A DNA stretch of 12,562 bases from Terrimesophilobacter sp044508495 (lineage in GTDB: Bacteria; Actinomycetota; Actinomycetes; Actinomycetales; Microbacteriaceae): positions 1-12,562 of the forward strand of contig JBIQHP010000062.1 in NCBI GenBank assembly GCA_044508495.1, in the 5' to 3' direction. Every line of letters starts with the position of its first letter. Positions within the stretch are counted from its first letter, which is position 1. Below are positions 7,040 through 12,562 of the stretch, in pieces. The notes under the pieces were generated by a model. The model had not been told where the DNA came from, searched no databases, and worked only from the letters and a program-made list of their open reading frames with translations. The translations under genes were made by a program, and so were the position numbers.

Positions 7040-7774
7040 CTACGGGGTGCGCCGCCGCAGCGAGATCGAACCCAGCACGATCGCGCCGACGATGAACGCC
7101 GCGATGACGAGCAGCTTCATGCCGACGTAGCCCGCGTCCTCGGTGTCCCGCGCGACCGCGTTGAGCGCGTCGATCGCGTGCGAAAGCGGGAGCCAGTCCG
7201 AGATCGCGTGGAGGACATCCGGCATGTCCTCGCGCGGCAGCAGCAGGCCGCCGAGGAGGATCTGCGGGAACACGAACGCCGGCATGAACTGCACGACCTG
7301 GAACTCGGTCTGCGCGAAGGCGCTCGCGAGCAGCCCGAGCGCGGTACCGAGCACGGCATCCGCGACCGCGACGGCCAGCAGCAGCCAGATCGAGCCCTCG
7401 ATCGTCAGCCCGCACACCCAGACGGCGAAGCCGACGGCGATCGCCGCCTGCAGGATCGCGAGCAGCCCGAAGGCGAGCGCGTACCCGAGGATGAAGTCGA
7501 GCTTGCTGATCGGGAGCGTGAGCAACCGCTCGAGAGTGCCGCCGCGTCGCTCGCGCAGGGTCGAGATGCTCGTGATGACGAACATCATGATGAACGGGAA
7601 GAGGGCGATCATCGCGGGGCCCACGAGCTCGAAGATCGGAGTGTCCGCGAACAGCCAGGCCATGAGCCCGATGAGCAGGCTCGGCACGATGAGCAGGAGC
7701 CCGATCGTGCGCGGGTCGTGGCGGATCTGGGTGAGGACACGACCGGTGGTCGCGAGCGTGCGGCGCAGGCTCAT
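7040..7774 (-). CDS. ABC-2 type transporter permease
   Basis: A 244-residue membrane protein with about six hydrophobic segments (near 24-42, 52-70, 94-120, 128-152, 160-180, 219-237). The cytoplasmic segment RERRGGTLERLLTLPISKLDFILGY at 74-98 is the conserved coupling region of ABC-2 permeases. The reading frame extends further upstream, but ATG at 7774 is preferred: it overlaps the ATPase TGA (ATGA) and follows GGGAGGAGG, and the longer form would add an Arg-rich non-membrane leader that is antisense-like. It pairs with the ATPase to form a half-size exporter, probably dimeric. Substrates of such systems are drugs, lipids or antibiotics; none is indicated here. Confidence 0.93.
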   Translation of the reverse strand: MSLRRTLATTGRVLTQIRHDPRTIGLLLIVPSLLIGLMAWLFADTPIFELVGPAMIALFPFIMMFVITSISTLRERRGGTLERLLTLPISKLDFILGYALAFGLLAILQAAIAVGFAVWVCGLTIEGSIWLLLAVAVADAVLGTALGLLASAFAQTEFQVVQFMPAFVFPQILLGGLLLPREDMPDVLHAISDWLPLSHAIDALNAVARDTEDAGYVGMKLLVIAAFIVGAIVLGSISLRRRTP

Positions 7775-8538
7775 GATGCCTCCTCCCTTTCGTTTCCCGG
7801 TTGGGGCAGATCGGTGCCGGCATGCTTCGGATGCCGTCGGATGAGCGCGAGGAACGCTCCTTCCGCGTCGTCGGCTCCCGTGCGCTCGAGGAGGCTCGCG
7901 GGCGTCTCGTCGGCGAGTATCTCGCCTTCGCGCAGGAGCACGAGCCGGTCGCAGCGCGTGGCCTCGTCCATGACGTGGCTCGACACGAGGAGGGTCGTGC
8001 CGGCCTCGGCGAGCCGACGGAACAGGCTCCACAGCTCGACGCGCAGGACGGGGTCGAGGCCCACGGTCGGCTCGTCGAGCACGAGCAGCTCGGGGCTGCC
8101 GAGAAGCGCGGCGGCGAGGGATGCCCGGCTCAGCTGGCCGCCGGAGAGCGAGCCGACGAGTTGGTTCGCCTGCTCGCCGAGGTCGGTCGATTCGATGACC
8201 CGGTCGACGTCGGTGTGGTCGGCGTGCAGGATCGACGCGAAGTAGTTGAGGTTCTGCCGCACTGTGAGGTCGGGATAGACGCTCGCATCCTGGGTGACAT
8301 AGCCGACCCGATGACGCAGGATCGCGCTCCCGGCCGGGTGTCCCAGCACCGTCGCGAGTCCGCTCACGTCGCGCTGCACGCCGACGATGGAGCGCATGAG
8401 GGTCGTCTTGCCGGAGCCGCTCGGGCCGAGGAGCCCGACGAGCGAGCCTTTCGGCACGTCGAAGGAGACCCCGTGCAGCACCTCCTTCTTGCCGCGGCGC
8501 ACCCGGAGCTCATCCGTGTGGATCGCATAATTCACCAT
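7771..8538 (-). CDS. ABC transporter ATP-binding protein
   Basis: A 255-residue ABC ATPase with all canonical motifs: Walker A GPSGSGKT at 38-45, Q-loop Q83, signature LSGGQ at 131-135, Walker B LLVLDEP at 151-157 and switch H188. It is of the DrrA/CcmA-like efflux type by layout and neighbours. The ATG start at 8538 has no ribosome-binding site. It lies 7 nt after a good -10 hexamer with a TTGACA -35, so the mRNA probably starts at or next to the ATG (leaderless). The start codon is inside a 24-bp near-palindrome. Only 8 nt separate it from the TetR stop, so read-through from tetR is also possible. The stop overlaps the permease start. Confidence 0.95.
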   Translation of the reverse strand: MVNYAIHTDELRVRRGKKEVLHGVSFDVPKGSLVGLLGPSGSGKTTLMRSIVGVQRDVSGLATVLGHPAGSAILRHRVGYVTQDASVYPDLTVRQNLNYFASILHADHTDVDRVIESTDLGEQANQLVGSLSGGQLSRASLAAALLGSPELLVLDEPTVGLDPVLRVELWSLFRRLAEAGTTLLVSSHVMDEATRCDRLVLLREGEILADETPASLLERTGADDAEGAFLALIRRHPKHAGTDLPQPGNEREEAS

Positions 8539-8550
8539 GTGATGAATTAT
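8527..8550. promoter_or_regulatory. 24-bp near-palindromic operator at the ABC ATPase start
   Basis: Arms ATAATTCA (8527-8534) and TGAATTAT (8543-8550) are perfect inverted repeats, and the inner eight bases add two more complementary pairs, so 20 of 24 positions are symmetric. The centre lies between 8538 and 8539, at the ATPase start codon. The AT-rich palindrome stands out sharply in this GC-rich region. Its length and symmetry fit a TetR-dimer (or double-dimer) site, and a TetR gene lies immediately upstream. It covers the -10 hexamer, the probable transcription start and the ATG. Operator identity is inference. Confidence 0.75.
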
Positions 8551-8575
8551 TCTGCCGCGATCGCCTCGCTGTCAA
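8546..8575 (-). promoter_or_regulatory. Leaderless promoter for the ABC ATPase-permease genes
   Basis: On the minus strand a perfect TTGACA (8575-8570) is followed after 18 nt by AATAAT (8551-8546), five of six matches to TATAAT. The ATG follows 7 nt later at 8538, where transcription would be expected to begin. The promoter lies entirely within the last codons and stop of the tetR gene. Confidence 0.75.
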
Positions 8576-9197
8576 GGGGTGCCGGGTACCCGGTGAGGTG
8601 CCACTGGACGACGGGGCCGATGCGCCGCGCGACCTCGGCGATGGGGGTGCTCGCGAGAGGCTCGATCCTGACGCCGTAGCGCACCATGAAGAGTCCGACG
8701 AGCTGGGAGGCGACCGCCGTCGCGCGCAGCTCGGCGTCGTCGACGTCGAGCTCGGCCGCGATCCGGCCGATGACCTCGCGCGTGAGGAATTGGCGCAGCA
8801 TCGTCGCCGCGAAGTCGTGACCAAGCGCGGTGCGGATGAGGGTGATGATGCGGTCGCGCGCCCTGCCGGTCTCCATCGCGGTGAGAGCCGCGGTCACGAG
8901 GTTCACTCCGATCGACTCGCGGGGACCTTGCAGCACCTCCCGCACGATCCGGTCCGGGCGGATGGGCGAGCTCACCGTCTCGGCGAAGAGGTCGGCCTTG
9001 TCGCCGAAATAGTGGTGGACGAGGGCCGGGTCCACGCCCGCCCGACGCGCGATCCCGCGCATCGACGCGGCGTCGTAGCCGTGCGCGAGAAACTCTGCCG
9101 ACGCCGCCGCGACGATCTGGCTGCGCGCATCCGCATCCCCCGTCCGGCGCCTCCCGCGCGGGCGAGGAGCCGTCTCGTCGTCCGCGAGCCGTGCCAT
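8547..9197 (-). CDS. TetR/AcrR family regulator of the ABC exporter
   Basis: A 216-residue protein counted from ATG 9197. An Arg-rich leader (residues 12-18) is followed by a TetR helix-turn-helix at about 24-72 (SMRGIARRAGVDPALVHHYFGDKADLF) and a helical ligand-binding domain beginning with the SPIRPDRIV segment. A GTG at 9203 would add two residues. I prefer the ATG because TAGCCT at 9209-9204 lies 6 nt before it as a possible leaderless -10, and no ribosome-binding site is present for either start. Its coding end contains the ABC promoter, and its stop lies in the palindromic operator. It probably represses the exporter genes; control of its own promoter is unclear, since no copy of the palindrome lies upstream. 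Confidence 0.93.
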   Translation of the reverse strand: MARLADDETAPRPRGRRRTGDADARSQIVAAASAEFLAHGYDAASMRGIARRAGVDPALVHHYFGDKADLFAETVSSPIRPDRIVREVLQGPRESIGVNLVTAALTAMETGRARDRIITLIRTALGHDFAATMLRQFLTREVIGRIAAELDVDDAELRATAVASQLVGLFMVRYGVRIEPLASTPIAEVARRIGPVVQWHLTGYPAPLDSEAIAAE

Positions 9198-9203
9198 GAC
9201 CAC

Positions 9204-9374
9204 AGGCTAGCGCGGCGGTGGCTCCGGCCGTGCCGGGAGTTCGCTCGCAGCGAGGCGAATTCCCAGTGGGAGGCGAGGTTCCGTTCGTTATAGTTGACGA
9301 GAACGCGGCACGCTATCGGCGAGCGGCGGGTAGTGCGCTACGCCCCACGGCAGCCAAGAAGGAGCTTTCAGCAC
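9204..9374. promoter_or_regulatory. Divergent intergenic region, tetR / lemA
   Basis: Holds promoters in both directions. For the LemA gene, TATAGT at 9289-9294 is a good -10 but no clear -35 is seen. Two adjacent symmetric elements lie at 9240-9259 (a nine-pair stem with one bulge around CTCGCAGCGAG) and 9261-9271 (TCCCAGTGGGA, perfect). These could be regulator sites or hairpins. A ribosome-binding site, AAGAAGGAG (9356-9364), lies 10 nt before the LemA ATG. Confidence 0.45.
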
Positions 9375-9941
9375 ATGGAACTACTCATCGTCATCGGCAT
9401 CATCGTCCTGCTGGTCGTCATCGTCGGCATCTACCTGTGGTCGACCTACAACGGACTCGTGCGCCTCAATGTCCGCGTGGACGAGGCCTGGAGCGACATC
9501 ACCGTGCAGCTCAAGCGTCGTGCCGACCTCATCCCGAACCTCATCGAGGCGGTCAAGGGCTACGCCGCGCATGAGAAGGGCGTCTTCGAGGCGGTCACCA
9601 AGGCGCGCGCCGAGTCGCTGAGCGCTGGGACGCCGGCCGAGGCCGCTGTCGCCGAGAACCACATGCAGGCCGCCCTCAAGAGCATCTTCGCGGTGGCCGA
9701 GGCCTATCCGCAGCTCCAGGCCAGCCAGAACTATCTGCAGCTCCAGGGCGAGCTCGTCGACACCGAGGACAAGATCCAGGCCTCGCGCCGGTTCTACAAC
9801 GGCGGCGTGCGCGAGCTCAACACCAAGATCAAGGTCTTCCCGAACACCCTGTTCGTGCGCGGGCTCGGCTTCACCGAGCGCGAGTTCTTCGAGGTGTCCG
9901 ACTCGGCCGCGATCGCGGAGCCGCCGAGGGTCCAGTTCTGA
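9375..9941 (+). CDS. LemA family membrane protein
   Basis: A 188-residue protein. A single N-terminal hydrophobic helix (about residues 3-23) leads into YNGLVRLNVRVDEAWSDI, the family signature, then a long helical domain with LKRRADLIPNLIEAVKGYA, typical of LemA. The frame runs 27 codons further upstream, but ATG 9375 is the only start with a ribosome-binding site and the right N-terminus. LemA proteins often sit beside M48 proteases, as here. The family's biochemical role is poorly known; a membrane-associated helical scaffold or partner of HtpX is a fair guess. Confidence 0.94.
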   Translation: MELLIVIGIIVLLVVIVGIYLWSTYNGLVRLNVRVDEAWSDITVQLKRRADLIPNLIEAVKGYAAHEKGVFEAVTKARAESLSAGTPAEAAVAENHMQAALKSIFAVAEAYPQLQASQNYLQLQGELVDTEDKIQASRRFYNGGVRELNTKIKVFPNTLFVRGLGFTEREFFEVSDSAAIAEPPRVQF

Positions 9942-9949
9942 ACCGACGA

Positions 9950-9983
9950 TTGAGTAGCACCGCGTACGCGGCGCGTATCGAAA
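9950..9983. repeat. Intergenic palindromic (REP-like) element
   Basis: The element reads TTGAGTAGC (9950-9958), a perfect 12-bp palindrome CCGCGTACGCGG (9960-9971), then GCGTATCGAAA (9973-9983). From memory, this flank-hairpin-flank plan (in the other orientation TTTCGATACGC ... GCTACTCAA) recurs many times between genes in Microbacterium and relatives. It lies between the LemA stop and the HtpX start. Only one copy is in this window, so the repeat status rests on recollection. Confidence 0.55.
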
Positions 9984-9995
9984 TCCGGTGTCGAG

Positions 9996-10892
9996 TTGTA
10001 TAGAGCCATAGCGCGCAACAAGCGCAACACCGTCTTCATCATCGCGCTGTTCCTCGTACTCGTCGCCGTGCTCGGCTTCGCCGCCAATCTCATCTGGGGC
10101 GACCCGCTCGGCACCGGCAACTGGACCATCACGATCGCGACCGTCATCGGCGCCGGGATCTACGTGCTCATCCAGTACTTCGCCGGAAGCGGTGAGGCGC
10201 TCGCGATGAGCGGCGCGCGGCAGATCGAGAAGGCCGACAACCCGCGGCTCTACCGCATCGTCGAGAACCTGGCGATCACCAAGGGCCTGCCGATGCCGAA
10301 GGTCTACCTCGTCGTCGACGAGGCGCCGAACGCCTTCGCGACCGGTCGCAAACCCGAGACGGCATCCGTGGCGGCGACGACGGGACTTCTCGACATGATG
10401 ACCGACAGCGAGCTCGAGGGGGTCATGGCCCACGAGATGGGGCACGTCGAGAACTTCGACATCCGGCTCAACACGATCGTCTTCGCGCTCGTCGTCGCGA
10501 TCGGCGTGATCGCCGACATCCTCCTGAGGATGACGTGGTTCAGCGGCCGGAACCGCAACAGCGGCTCGAACCCCGTCCTGCTCATCGTCGGCCTCGCCGC
10601 ACTCGTGATCTCGCCCATCGTGGCCTCGCTCATCCAGGCCGCGATCTCCCGGCAGCGGGAGTACCTCGCGGATGCCACGGGCGCCATGACGACGCGGCAT
10701 CCGGAGGCGCTCGCGAGCGCCCTCGAGAAGCTCGGCCAGCAGGGGCGGCCGATGCGCAAGCAGAACTCGACCATGGCGCACATGTGGTTCACCGACCCCT
10801 CGAAGCCCGGGCTCATGGACCGGATGTTCGGGACCCACCCGCCGATCTTCGACCGGGTCCGGCGGCTGCGGGATAACGCGACGAAGTTCTAG
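9996..10892 (+). CDS. htpX: M48 family membrane metalloprotease, HtpX-like
   Basis: A 298-residue zinc metalloprotease of membrane quality control. Two N-terminal membrane helices (about 12-34 and 45-62) are followed by NAFATG at 112-117, the zinc motif HEMGH at 146-150 and third ligand E222 in REYLAD; two more hydrophobic stretches lie at about 160-178 and 194-216. All catalytic residues are intact. The start is TTG at 9996, giving the family-typical MYRAIARNKRNTVF. No ATG or GTG occurs in frame between it and the upstream in-frame TGA at 9951, and no good ribosome-binding site is visible. A palindromic repeat lies directly upstream. The stop TAG shares CTAG with the stop of the convergent gene. 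Confidence 0.93.
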   Translation: MYRAIARNKRNTVFIIALFLVLVAVLGFAANLIWGDPLGTGNWTITIATVIGAGIYVLIQYFAGSGEALAMSGARQIEKADNPRLYRIVENLAITKGLPMPKVYLVVDEAPNAFATGRKPETASVAATTGLLDMMTDSELEGVMAHEMGHVENFDIRLNTIVFALVVAIGVIADILLRMTWFSGRNRNSGSNPVLLIVGLAALVISPIVASLIQAAISRQREYLADATGAMTTRHPEALASALEKLGQQGRPMRKQNSTMAHMWFTDPSKPGLMDRMFGTHPPIFDRVRRLRDNATKF

Positions 10893-12139
10893 AGGCTGCG
10901 AGACCTCAGCGCCAGTCCGAGCTCGCCCGCGACCGCAGGGGCGAGATCGCCCCAGTCGGCGACCGAGATCCCCTCGAGCCCCTGCCAGGATGCCGTCTCC
11001 CGCAGGAGGGGCGCGAGGCGTTCGGCGACGCGCCCCGGCTCGGCGTGCGGCTCATGCCACGCCGACTGCACCCGCAGCACCCCGGCCTGCCGGTCGCTCT
11101 TGAGGTCGATGCGTCCCACGATGCGATCGTCGAGGAGGATGGGGAGGCTGTAGTAGCCGAAGACGCGCTGGGGCGCCGGAGTGTAGATCTCGATCCGGTA
11201 GTGGAAGTCGAAGAGCCGGAGCGCCCGCTCGCGCCTCCAGACGACGGGATCGAAGGGGGAGAGGATCGCCGTCGTCTCGATCCGGCGGGGGATGCGCGCC
11301 TCGGCGTGCACCCAGGCCGCCTCCTTCCGGCCCTGCTCCCTCCAGCCCTTCACGGCGACCTCTCGTACGAGTCCCTCCTCCTCGAGCTCGCGCAGGAGCC
11401 CCGCGACGTCCACCTTCTTGAGCCGGAAGTAGTCGGCGAGGTCGGAGGTCGTGCCGACACCGTGGGCGCGCGCGGCTTGCTCGAGGAGTCGCTTGTGGGC
11501 TTCGCGCGCCGGAATCTCCTGCTCGAGGAGCTCCGCGGGCATGAGGTGCTCGGCGAGTCCGTAGACCCGCTCGAATCGGGTGCGGCCGGCGCTCACGACC
11601 TCGCCCCAGCGGAAGAGCACCTCGAGCCCCGTCTTCACGTCGGACCAGCCCCACCACGGCCCGGATCGCCGGTTCGCGTCGTGCTCGACAGCGCTCGCGG
11701 CGAGCGGCCCCTTCTCGGCGAGCTCGGAGCGCAGCCAGTCCAGGATGCCGCGGTGCGCGTGCGCCCAGGAGGCCAGATCATCGGTCGCCGCACGCCGGTA
11801 GCCCTCCATCCGCCAGCGGAAGAGCGGCCACCACTCGCGGGGGATGAGCGCGGCCTCGTGAGCCCAGAACTCGACGTAGCGACCCCGGCGGGTGAAGGTG
11901 AGCCGGTCCAGGAGCGCCTTGTCGTAGGCGCCGAGCCGGGCGAAGGCCGGCAGGTAGTGGCTGCGCTCGAAGACGTTGACCGAGTCGAGCTGCAGGAGGC
12001 CGAGGCGCTCGATCGCGAGGTTGAGCTGGCGGGTGCCCACGGCATCCGGATGCGCGCGGCCGAAGCCCTGGGCGGCGAGGGCGATGCGGCGCGCCTGGGT
12101 GGCGGAGAGCGTTTGGGCGGAGGAGAGTGAGTCGACCAT
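10889..12139 (-). CDS. YcaQ/AlkX-like winged-helix DNA glycosylase family protein
   Basis: A 416-residue protein of the HTH_42 family, which includes bacterial DNA glycosylases acting on bulky alkyl lesions and interstrand crosslinks (YcaQ/AlkX, AlkZ). The N-terminal half holds QLDSVNV with Q50-L51-D52, the QxD form of the catalytic motif, and EFWAHEAALIP at 90-100. A GPWWGWSDVKTGLEVLFRWGE stretch lies at about 160-180, and SPFDPVVWRRER at 294-305 is typical of the C-terminal part. Length and motifs are complete, so activity is plausible. ATG 12139 has GGAGA 3-4 nt upstream. The gene converges on htpX with a 4-nt overlap of stop codons. Assignment to the YcaQ-like (QxD) rather than AlkZ-like (QxQ) branch is from that single motif. 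Confidence 0.88.
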   Translation of the reverse strand: MVDSLSSAQTLSATQARRIALAAQGFGRAHPDAVGTRQLNLAIERLGLLQLDSVNVFERSHYLPAFARLGAYDKALLDRLTFTRRGRYVEFWAHEAALIPREWWPLFRWRMEGYRRAATDDLASWAHAHRGILDWLRSELAEKGPLAASAVEHDANRRSGPWWGWSDVKTGLEVLFRWGEVVSAGRTRFERVYGLAEHLMPAELLEQEIPAREAHKRLLEQAARAHGVGTTSDLADYFRLKKVDVAGLLRELEEEGLVREVAVKGWREQGRKEAAWVHAEARIPRRIETTAILSPFDPVVWRRERALRLFDFHYRIEIYTPAPQRVFGYYSLPILLDDRIVGRIDLKSDRQAGVLRVQSAWHEPHAEPGRVAERLAPLLRETASWQGLEGISVADWGDLAPAVAGELGLALRSRSL

Positions 12140-12235
12140 CGTCTCCGACGATACCCCGGGTCACCGACAGCGGGCCTGCGGATGCCGTCCCTGGAATATG
12201 ACCCGTGCGGAATACCCCGCCGCATAGACTGAAGC
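12140..12235. promoter_or_regulatory. Divergent promoter region, glycosylase gene / AI-2E transporter gene
   Basis: TAGACT at 12225-12230 lies 5 nt before the GTG of the transporter gene, which suggests a leaderless or near-leaderless transcript; no ribosome-binding site is present. No convincing -35 is seen. GGAATA occurs twice in direct orientation (12193-12198 and 12209-12214), a possible regulator site with 16-bp phasing. Confidence 0.45.
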
Positions 12236-12562
12236 GTGATTTTCCGCAGGCGAGATCCGGCCACCGCAGCCAAGAACCGTGCCGTGGAGGACTCGGTCCC
12301 GGTCGGCATGCGCATCGCCGGGGCGTGGTCGTGGCGGATCCTGGTCATCGCCGGCGTCGTCGCGCTGTTCGTCTTCCTCGTCATCCAGCTCAAGCTCATC
12401 GTCATCCCGCTCATGGTCGCGATCCTGCTCGCGGCGCTCCTGGTCCCCCTCGTCCAGTTCCTGCGGCGTCACCGCTGGCCCAAGTGGCTCGCGGTCGCCG
12501 TCGCCGAGGTCGGGCTCATCGGCGTCGTGACCGGGCTCGTCTACCTCATCGTCACCCAGATC
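12236..12562 (+). CDS. AI-2E family transporter, N-terminal part (cut by window edge)
   Basis: The first 109 residues of a membrane protein that continues past the window. A short basic leader (MIFRRRDP) and a segment with GMRIAGAWSWRIL lead into two hydrophobic helices (about 34-50 and 53-73), then RRHRWPKWLAVAVAEVGLIGVVTGLVYLIVTQI. This matches the start of the AI-2E/PerM permease family, where WP or RRWP before the third helix is common. GTG 12236 is chosen because a TAGACT -10 lies just upstream and the leader fits the family. Members export or import varied small solutes, and a role in autoinducer-2 transport should not be assumed. Confidence 0.85.
   Translation, partial: MIFRRRDPATAAKNRAVEDSVPVGMRIAGAWSWRILVIAGVVALFVFLVIQLKLIVIPLMVAILLAALLVPLVQFLRRHRWPKWLAVAVAEVGLIGVVTGLVYLIVTQI

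Noticed and set aside
7775..8032. Upstream extension of the ABC permease
   Set aside because: It is Arg/Pro/His-rich and lies inside the ATPase gene; the ATG at 7774 has a strong ribosome-binding site and an ATGA overlap.
6767..8245. 492-codon plus-strand frame across the convergent region
   Set aside because: It overlaps the end of GH1 out of frame and is antisense to the ABC genes; the product is low-complexity and charged.
9381..10838. 485-codon minus-strand frame opposite lemA and htpX
   Set aside because: Shadow composition, and the opposite strand holds intact, motif-complete genes.
11045..12130. 361-codon plus-strand frame opposite the glycosylase gene
   Set aside because: Glu/Leu/Arg-rich shadow with no domain; the minus-strand gene has clear family motifs.
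1..12562. CRISPR, prophage, insertion sequence or tRNA
   Set aside because: No spaced repeat arrays, transposase or integrase motifs, terminal repeats or cloverleaf-like segments were seen on either strand.

Overview
The window is very GC-rich and densely coded. Third codon positions are almost always G or C, starts are often GTG or TTG, and overlapping stop/start junctions are frequent. It looks like a chromosomal segment of an actinobacterium, most likely Microbacteriaceae. The main support is the gene content (LemA-HtpX pair, AI-2E-type permease, YcaQ-type glycosylase, leaderless starts). An intergenic palindromic element of the TTGAGTAGC...GTATCGAAA type, which I remember from Microbacterium and its relatives, also fits. 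The genus cannot be fixed from sequence alone. I saw no rRNA, tRNA, insertion sequence, phage gene or CRISPR array.

Layout: (1) 4-840, minus: a zinc-ribbon plus metallo-beta-lactamase-fold protein with a degenerate metal motif. (2) 1010-6905, plus: a tightly packed five-gene operon of TetR regulator, MFS transporter, fold-type-III PLP enzyme (D-threonine aldolase / D-serine dehydratase type), covalent-FAD aldonolactone/alditol oxidase and GH1 beta-glucosidase. Junctions are ATGA overlaps, a 10-nt overlap or a 7-nt gap, and a TTGACA-type promoter lies in front. (3) 6906-7039: a convergent intergenic region with a perfect 11-bp inverted repeat. (4) 9197-7040, minus: TetR regulator, ABC ATPase and ABC-2 permease. 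An apparent leaderless promoter and a 24-bp near-palindromic operator sit on the end of tetR and the start of the ATPase gene. (5) 9375-10892, plus: LemA-family protein and HtpX-like M48 membrane protease, separated by the palindromic repeat. (6) 12139-10889, minus: a YcaQ/AlkX-type winged-helix DNA glycosylase family protein whose stop codon overlaps that of htpX. (7) 12236 to the window edge, plus: the N-terminal part of an AI-2E family transporter.

How the genes may work together: the five-gene operon reads as a self-regulated catabolic or detoxification module. The MFS protein would move a glycoside or its product, and the cytoplasmic GH1 enzyme (no signal peptide) would hydrolyse it. The FAD oxidase would oxidise a polyol or lactone, and the PLP enzyme would act on an amino acid, possibly a beta-hydroxy D-amino acid. 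The substrate linking these four activities is not evident. This is the best candidate for an undescribed pathway in the window. The second regulated unit (TetR-ABC) looks like a drug or lipid exporter whose operator would block both the promoter and the leaderless start codon of the ATPase gene.
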